A model generated the notes under the pieces. That model was given only the letters and a program-made list of their open reading frames with translations. It made no database searches and had not been told where the DNA came from. The position numbers and the translations under genes are program-made. Shown one piece after another: positions 58,995 through 64,000 of a stretch of 64,000 bases of DNA. This DNA comes from Pseudarthrobacter sp. NIBRBAC000502772. Lineage in GTDB: Bacteria > Actinomycetota > Actinomycetes > Actinomycetales > Micrococcaceae. Position 1 is the stretch's first letter. Every line of letters begins with the position of its first letter. The DNA lies in NCBI RefSeq assembly GCF_006517235.1, contig NZ_CP041188.1, positions 4,030,001 through 4,094,000 of the forward strand. The letters are read 5' to 3'.

Positions 58995-59351
58995 GTGGTC
59001 GCGCATCTCCTCCGTCGAGTGCGGCTGCGACCGACGCCAGAGATGCCATCGTTCGGTGCGGCCACAGTGTATCGATCAACTGCCGATCACGATATAGCCT
59101 ATCGCCGCCAGCCTCTGTGACGAAGGCGCGAGAAGGGCCGCCGGGCCACACGGAAGACCCAGGGGCAGGCCTGTTCCCTGGGATCGTACGGTTTGAGGAC
59201 GTGGCGGTCGGTGTAGCCAGGCCGGCAGGATCGGGCTTGACCTGGGCGCGACGGCGCCCTAGGGTGAGTGCATCGTTACACCAGACGGGTTGCTCAAGGC
59301 CCGGATGGTCTACCGCCTAGCGAGATCAATGCCGATCGAAAGGGCAAAGCC
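58995..59351 (+). promoter_or_regulatory. Promoter region of the SGNH-lyase operon, with LacI-type operator copy 2
   Basis: No gene is supported in this 357-nt stretch. TTGACC (59237-59242), 17 nt and TAGGGT (59260-59265) form a promoter. TGCATCGTTACAC at 59269-59281 starts 3 nt after the -10, matching the operator at 58741. A second possible site, with GATCAACTGCCGATCAC, lies near 59071-59090. The regulator would repress by blocking transcription initiation. Confidence 0.55.
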
Positions 59352-59423
59352 ATGGAGTACAGCTGTCGCAGCTTCCTCGCGGCCATGGGCCTCGTGATCC
59401 TCGACCAGACGGAGGACGCGTGA
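59352..59423 (+). CDS. Putative 23-residue upstream peptide
   Basis: ATG at 59352 opens MEYSCRSFLAAMGLVILDQT plus three residues and ends in a TGA that overlaps the SGNH start codon (GTGA). It could be a coupling leader or the remnant of an earlier coding sequence. No homologue is recognised. Confidence 0.25.
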   Translation: MEYSCRSFLAAMGLVILDQTEDA

Positions 59424-60751
59424 CCAGCACCGCACCGCTCGCTCGCCGCTCCCTGCTCGTCGGCGCACTGGCCTCGACGGGATCGCTGCTCGTCGCGCCC
59501 GCCGCGGCTGCCGCCGTCGCTACGACGACGTCCACCGGACCGCCGTCGGACACGACCCGCCGCACCGTGGCGTGGGTCCCGTCGTGGACCACCGCGCACA
59601 TCCGCCCGACGACGAACGACCCGCTGGTCCTGGGCGGTGTCACCGACCGGACCATCCGTCACGTGCTGCGGCTCACCGCCGGGACCGGGCCGGGCGGGCC
59701 GAACGGCACGGGTCGTCTGCGCGTGCGTCTCGCGGGCACCTTCTCCACGGCGCCCGTGCGCATCGGCGCGGTGACCGTCGCCCGCCGTTCCCCCGGCCTT
59801 GTCGGCCCGGGAGCCGCCGTCGACCCTGTGACCGTGGCCGTCGTGACCTTCGGCGGGGCGAGGGACGGGCTGCTCGCCGCGGGCGCCACGCTCGTCAGCG
59901 ACCCCGTCGAGCTCTCGGTGCCGGACGCCGGGGACCTCGTCGTCAGCGTGCACCTGCCCGGACCGACCGGCCCGCTGAGCTTCCATCGCAACACCCACGC
60001 GACCGGTTACGTCGGCACGGGAGACCTCACGGCCGACCCGGGCGAGGGCTTCGCAGCCGGCGCCGAGACGACCCGGTCCGCGGTGCTGCTGTGCGGTGTC
60101 GACGTCGAGCGCCCGGGTGTCCCCGGCGTCGCCGTGCTGGGGGACTCGATCACCGAAGGCGTCGGCACGCCCGACGACGCCGACCAGCGCCTCACCGACC
60201 ACCTGGCACGGCGGCTCGCGGAGCGGGGCGGGGCGGTCGGGGTCGCGAACCTGGGCATCAGCGGCAACCGTGTGCTGCTCGACGACGAGCGCTTCGGTCC
60301 GAGCGGTCAGGCGCGCCTCGACCGGGACGCGCTCGCGCTGTCCGGGGTGGACGCGCTGCTCGTGGTCCTCGGCGTCAACGACCTGCAGCAGCCCCCGAGC
60401 CAGACCGATCCCGAGGTGATCCTCGCGGGCTATCGACAGATCGCGCTGCGCGCCCGTGACCAGGGGCTCCGCGTGGTCGGCACGACGATCACGCCGTTCG
60501 GCGGCTGGCAGCGCTGGACGCCCGCCCTGGAGCAGGAGCGGCGGTACGTCAACGCCACCCTGCTCGGCGCGGCCGGGACCCGACGCACGGGAGCGTTCGA
60601 CGCGGTCGTCGACGTCGCGGCCGTGCTTGCCGACCCAGCCGACCCGTCCCGCCTGCTGCCCGCGTACGACAGCGGTGACGGCCTCCATCCGAGCCCTGCG
60701 GGCGCCGCCGCCATGGCCGCGGCGGTCGACCGCCGCCTGATCCTCGGCTGA
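59420..60751 (+). CDS. Secreted SGNH/GDSL hydrolase
   Basis: A 443-residue exported esterase. The twin-arginine motif RRSLLVGAL and an Ala-rich cleavage region end near residue 33. SGNH blocks: GDSITEG at ~241-247 (nucleophile Ser243), Gly in GISGN (~282), Asn in GVNDL (~320), and DGLHPS with catalytic Asp and His near 420-423. The ~180 residues before block I form an accessory beta-rich domain. In this operon with a PL8 lyase it may remove acetyl groups from the polysaccharide. GTG start after GGAGG. More GC-rich than the surroundings. Confidence 0.88.
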   Translation: MTSTAPLARRSLLVGALASTGSLLVAPAAAAAVATTTSTGPPSDTTRRTVAWVPSWTTAHIRPTTNDPLVLGGVTDRTIRHVLRLTAGTGPGGPNGTGRLRVRLAGTFSTAPVRIGAVTVARRSPGLVGPGAAVDPVTVAVVTFGGARDGLLAAGATLVSDPVELSVPDAGDLVVSVHLPGPTGPLSFHRNTHATGYVGTGDLTADPGEGFAAGAETTRSAVLLCGVDVERPGVPGVAVLGDSITEGVGTPDDADQRLTDHLARRLAERGGAVGVANLGISGNRVLLDDERFGPSGQARLDRDALALSGVDALLVVLGVNDLQQPPSQTDPEVILAGYRQIALRARDQGLRVVGTTITPFGGWQRWTPALEQERRYVNATLLGAAGTRRTGAFDAVVDVAAVLADPADPSRLLPAYDSGDGLHPSPAGAAAMAAAVDRRLILG

Positions 60752-60854
60752 CCGACCTTCCACACTCCGCTCGTCGTAGGACGAGCGGACCTGCCGCGCC
60801 ACGGCGCGGGCGCTCCACCGCACTACCACCAGCTCGACGACGAGAGGCACCGTG

Positions 60855-63326
60855 ATGGAGAACGACACGACAAACCCCGGCACCGACCCTGCCGCAGGAC
60901 CGAACCGGCGCACCGTGCTGCATGGCATGGGCATGCTTGCGGCTGCCGCCGCGCTGGCGCCCTTTCTGGCCCTGCCGGTGCGGGCGGCCGCCGCGTCCAC
61001 GACCGCGGAGCTGGTCGAGCGCTGGGCGGTGCTGCAGACCGGAGGACCCGGCCTGGACCTCAGCGACGCGCACGTGGCGGCTGCCGTCCGGCGCGTCGAC
61101 CGCGCGGCGACGACCGTGCTCACCACGCTCGACCGGTCCGCGGACCGGAGCGCGCTGTGGCCCGACCTCGCCGACTGGACCCGGTCCAACACGGTGAGCA
61201 CGACGTTCCGACGGCTGCGCTCGATCGCGGTGGCTTGGGCGACGCCGGGCACGTCGGTCGCGGGCGACGGCGCGGTGGCAGACGCCGTGGTCGACGGCAT
61301 CGACTGGATGCACACCCACGTCTACGGACCCGGCCTGCCGCGGTTCGACAACGACTGGGACTGGGAGATCGGCTCCGCCTCTGCCCTGGCTGACACGCTC
61401 GTGGTTTTGCGCGAGCACCTCGGCGAAGCGCTCGCACGCTCGACGGCGGCGATCCAGCACTACACGCCGGACCCGAACCTGTGGCGCGCCGACCGCCAGA
61501 TCGCCACCGGCGCCAACCGGGTGTGGATCGCGACCGTGGTCGCCGTCCGTGCCGCGCTCGACGGCGACGGCGACGCCCTGGTGCGGGTTCGTGACGCGCT
61601 GAGCGACGTCGAGGGAGGGGGCGCCAACAGCGTCCTCGCCTTCGTCGACGACACGCAGGGGACCGGTACCGGCGAGGGCTTCTTCCGTGACGGTTCGTTC
61701 CTGCAGCACTGGAAGCACCCGTACAACGGCGGCTACGGCAAGGAGTTGCTCGGAACGCTGTCCTCTCTGCTGCACCTGCTGGGCGACTCACCGTGGCAGG
61801 TCACCGACCCGGCCCTGGCCAACGTCTACGCATGGGTCACCGACGCCTTCGACCCGCTCATGGTGCGCGGCGACATGGTCGCGGCCGTCTGCGGCCGGGA
61901 GATCGCGCGGCCGAGCAAGCAGGGTCACGCCCCGACGCAGGCCGTCATCGAGGGCACGCTGCGCCTCGTGCCGTCAGCCCCGTCCGAGCAGGCGGCTGCC
62001 CTCAGGTCCCTCCTCTTTCGGTGGATCACTGAGGACACCTACCGCGACTTCCTGGCCGTGACGACGCCCGCGTCGGTCGTGGCGGCGAAAGCCCTGCTGG
62101 CCGCCGGACCGACACCGCGCGGGCCGCTCGTCGCGCACCGCCAGTACCCCGCCATGGACAAGGTGGTGCACCACCGGCCAGGCTTCGCGGTGAGCGTGAG
62201 CGCCTTCTCGAGCCGCGTGTACACGTACGAGTCGATCCAGAACGAGAACCTGCACGGCTGGCACCTGTCCGACGGCATGGTGCTTCTCTACACCGACGAC
62301 CTGGGGCACTACAGCGAGGACTACTGGCCGACGGTGGACCCCTACCGCCTGCCCGGCACGACCGTGGACACGGTGCGCCTCGCGAACGGGGCGGGGCACC
62401 GCGCGACCAGCGACGCGTCCTGGGTCGGCGGCGCGGCCGTGCCGGGCGAGACCCTCGGCGCCTACGGCCAGGACCTGCGCGCGCAGGTCTCGGACCTGCG
62501 GGCCCTCAAGAGCTGGTTCCTCCTGGACGACGCCGTCGTCTGCCTCGGCTCCGGCATCACCGCACCCGGGGCGGCGGGCGTCGAGACGATCGTGGAGAAC
62601 CGCAAGGTGCGCGACGGCGCGACGTTCGTCGTCGACGGCGTCGACCAGGGCGCCGTTCCCGGGTGGGCGGGGGCGCTCGGCGACGTGCGGTGGTGCCACC
62701 TCACGGGGACGTCGGGCTACGTCTTCCCCGACGGAGCGCGCCTGCACGCGCTGCGTGAGGACCGCACCCATACGTGGCGCGAGATCAACCTCAAGTACGG
62801 CACCGACACCCCCGTCACGCGGCCGTACCTCACGGCGTGGCTCGATCACGGCGCCGCACCGGCAGGCGCGGGCTACGCATACGTCATGCTCCCGACCGCG
62901 AGCGCCGAGGACACGCGACGCTTCGCGGAGGCGTGCGGCACGGCGGACGGTCTCCGGGTGCTCGAGCGCGACGAGACGGTGCACGCCGTCGCGCTCGGCG
63001 ACACGGTCGCGGCCAACTTCTGGGCCGCTGGGAGCTTCGTGCTGGGGAGCGCGGGGCGCGACGGTTCGGTGGCTGCCGACGGCGCGGCATCCGTCGTCGT
63101 GCATACGGCCACGGCCACGACCACCCACTGGGCCCGTCCCACCCGCGTCGCCCTCAGCGACCCGACGCAGATGCGGCAGGAGATCGTCGTCGACGTCGAC
63201 TTGCCCGGGCTGCGGTTCGTCTCCGCCGACCCCGCGCTGGCCGTCACCCGTCGTGGCAGCGGCTGGCGCCTCGCCGCGCGCACCGCCGGCCTGCGGGGCG
63301 CCACCGTGACCGCCTCGTTCGTCTAA
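60855..63326 (+). CDS. Secreted polysaccharide lyase family 8 enzyme
   Basis: An 823-residue exported lyase. A twin-arginine-type signal (NRRTVLHGMGMLAAAAALAP) ends near residue 47. The alpha/alpha-toroid domain holds the full PL8 catalytic set: Asn221 (GANRVW), His285 (DGSFLQH), Tyr294 (NGGYG) and Arg348 (CGREI), with the same spacing as in pneumococcal hyaluronate lyase. The aromatic patch motif NDWDWEIG is at ~167-173. Beta-sandwich domains follow (WPTVDPYRLPGTTVD). Likely substrates are hyaluronan, chondroitin, or xanthan. ATG 60855 fits GAGAGG upstream; GTG at 60852 is also possible. Confidence 0.92.
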   Translation: MENDTTNPGTDPAAGPNRRTVLHGMGMLAAAAALAPFLALPVRAAAASTTAELVERWAVLQTGGPGLDLSDAHVAAAVRRVDRAATTVLTTLDRSADRSALWPDLADWTRSNTVSTTFRRLRSIAVAWATPGTSVAGDGAVADAVVDGIDWMHTHVYGPGLPRFDNDWDWEIGSASALADTLVVLREHLGEALARSTAAIQHYTPDPNLWRADRQIATGANRVWIATVVAVRAALDGDGDALVRVRDALSDVEGGGANSVLAFVDDTQGTGTGEGFFRDGSFLQHWKHPYNGGYGKELLGTLSSLLHLLGDSPWQVTDPALANVYAWVTDAFDPLMVRGDMVAAVCGREIARPSKQGHAPTQAVIEGTLRLVPSAPSEQAAALRSLLFRWITEDTYRDFLAVTTPASVVAAKALLAAGPTPRGPLVAHRQYPAMDKVVHHRPGFAVSVSAFSSRVYTYESIQNENLHGWHLSDGMVLLYTDDLGHYSEDYWPTVDPYRLPGTTVDTVRLANGAGHRATSDASWVGGAAVPGETLGAYGQDLRAQVSDLRALKSWFLLDDAVVCLGSGITAPGAAGVETIVENRKVRDGATFVVDGVDQGAVPGWAGALGDVRWCHLTGTSGYVFPDGARLHALREDRTHTWREINLKYGTDTPVTRPYLTAWLDHGAAPAGAGYAYVMLPTASAEDTRRFAEACGTADGLRVLERDETVHAVALGDTVAANFWAAGSFVLGSAGRDGSVAADGAASVVVHTATATTTHWARPTRVALSDPTQMRQEIVVDVDLPGLRFVSADPALAVTRRGSGWRLAARTAGLRGATVTASFV

Positions 63327-63600
63327 CCGACACCATCCCTTGGGAGGTAGCACCACAGCCCGGAAGGCTCCCCGGACGCCGCAATGTGCCCCACGAAGGA
63401 CGCAAGGCATGTGACACGCGCAGTAACAGCAGGCTTGCATCCTGTGACAAAGCTGTCATAGACTGTTCACGGATCCGCTAAACGCCTCCGGCGGGTCTGA
63501 TGCGAACGGAGATATAGCCCCGGTTCGACGCAACGTGTGATTCGTTTCGTTGCTGAGAACCGGGGCTATTGCATTTAACGAACTCCCCCAAGCAAAAAGC
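63327..63600. other. Intergenic region after the lyase, with one long hairpin
   Basis: No gene seen. ATAGCCCCGGTT at 63514-63525 pairs with AACCGGGGCTAT at 63558-63569, enclosing GCAACG/CGTTGC at 63530-63535 and 63548-63553. It may terminate the lyase operon. The base composition returns to that of the host chromosome around here, so one island edge is probably between 63330 and 63510. Confidence 0.5.
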
Positions 63601-63637
63601 GAGGGCCCCGGCCAGGTTCAACCCGGCCGGGGCCCTC
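63601..63637 (-). terminator. Terminator of the polyprenyl synthetase gene
   Basis: GAGGGCCCCGGCC at 63601-63613 pairs perfectly with 63625-63637, followed on the minus strand by T5. Confidence 0.92.
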
Positions 63638-63654
63638 GCTGCAAAAGAAGAGAA

Positions 63655-64000
63655 TCAGCTGGCGCGGTCTACCACAGCCAGGGCGAAGTTGGACAGCGAG
63701 GACTTCACAACACCCTCCGGAAGCGGCGCCAGTGCCGCAATGGCTTCGTCGGCCCAGCGGCGGGCAACCACCCAGGACTCAGCGGTGACAGGGTGCTCGC
63801 GCAGCCCGGCCACGGCGGCAGCCAAGGCAGCGTCGGAGGTCAGGTCCCCATCAATGAGCTTCAAAAGTTCGACGGCGGACTGGTCACCGGCCGCAGCATC
63901 GCGCCGCAGGAACAGAACGGGCAGCGTGGGCACCCCCTCGCGGAGATCCGTACCCGGGGACTTGCCGGACTTCACCTTGACGCCGGTGACATCAATGACG
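63655..64000 (-). CDS. Polyprenyl diphosphate synthase, C-terminal part
   Basis: The frame is open from the right edge of the window to the TGA at 63655, giving the last 114 residues. GKSPGTDLREGVPTLPVLFL followed by a helical C-terminus is the hallmark after the second Asp-rich motif of trans-polyprenyl synthases. The enzyme would make a long-chain isoprenoid diphosphate, in actinobacteria commonly for menaquinone. The catalytic DDxxD motifs lie outside the window. Confidence 0.88.
   Translation of the reverse strand, partial: VIDVTGVKVKSGKSPGTDLREGVPTLPVLFLRRDAAAGDQSAVELLKLIDGDLTSDAALAAAVAGLREHPVTAESWVVARRWADEAIAALAPLPEGVVKSSLSNFALAVVDRAS

Noticed and set aside
59294..61315. 673-codon minus-strand frame opposite the SGNH and lyase genes
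   Set aside because: Arg/Val/Gly-rich antisense shadow; the plus strand shows complete catalytic motifs of two known families.

Overview
The window looks like a chromosome segment of a high-GC Gram-positive bacterium of the Arthrobacter/Pseudarthrobacter group (Micrococcaceae). This rests on the protein types (actinobacterial APS reductase, FprA-type reductases, FurA-KatA, CYTH-CHAD protein), on many genes that appear to be leaderless, and on the dispersed TTTCGACAGGCTCAACC-type repeat. Nearly all of it is ordinary chromosomal gene content. The clearest exception is 58.5-63.4 kb, which looks acquired.

Layout. 0-13 kb: the start of an acyl-CoA synthetase, a quinol-monooxygenase-like protein, a thioredoxin, an ABC exporter pair, a thioesterase, a K+ channel, a LysM cell-wall protein, a CBS protein, tRNA-Tyr, YajQ, HtpX, an MFS exporter and a FurA-catalase pair. 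13.9-20.5 kb: an IclR regulator convergent with a six-gene operon (MHS symporter, 2-hydroxyacid dehydrogenase, Zn-dehydrogenase, KduD, KDPG aldolase, KDG kinase) that would take sugar acids to pyruvate and glyceraldehyde-3-phosphate. 20.7-27.1 kb: an amino-acid permease, then alcohol and acetaldehyde oxidation (AdhP, DUF779, aldehyde dehydrogenase) with a GAF-domain regulator. 27.2-35.4 kb: FprA, topoisomerase IB, RarD, and GABA/aminobutyraldehyde catabolism divergent from a PucR regulator. 35.4-41.2 kb: CYTH-CHAD protein, MFS plus GntR, AI-2E-family transporter and a small membrane protein.

41.4-55.7 kb is a sulfur-assimilation region: a second FprA, CysG (siroheme), SsuABC-type uptake, CysN-CysD-CysH-Sir, and SirB chelatase, interrupted by a broken cupin gene, AlkD and RtcB. 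Three of its transcription units (cysG, ssuA, sir) have the same promoter layout: a shared motif 43-58 nt before the start codon, a -35/-10 pair, and a -10 ending 6 nt before ATG. I regard this as a candidate sulfur regulon signal.

55.7-64 kb: a TRIC-type channel and a SUKH-like protein, then a degenerate KDPG aldolase behind an intact LacI regulator, an IS110 fragment, a truncated second lacI, and a secreted SGNH hydrolase plus PL8 polysaccharide lyase. The lyase has all four catalytic residues expected of the family. Two near-identical promoter-operator units flank the IS scar. The window ends in a polyprenyl synthetase.

Many genes are followed within 6-36 nt of the stop codon by very long near-perfect inverted repeats. 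At least three sequence families occur twice each in this window. In one family the two arms differ between copies by compensating changes. I found no defence system, CRISPR array, prophage or novel multi-gene system. The most novel-looking signals are regulatory and repeat-based.
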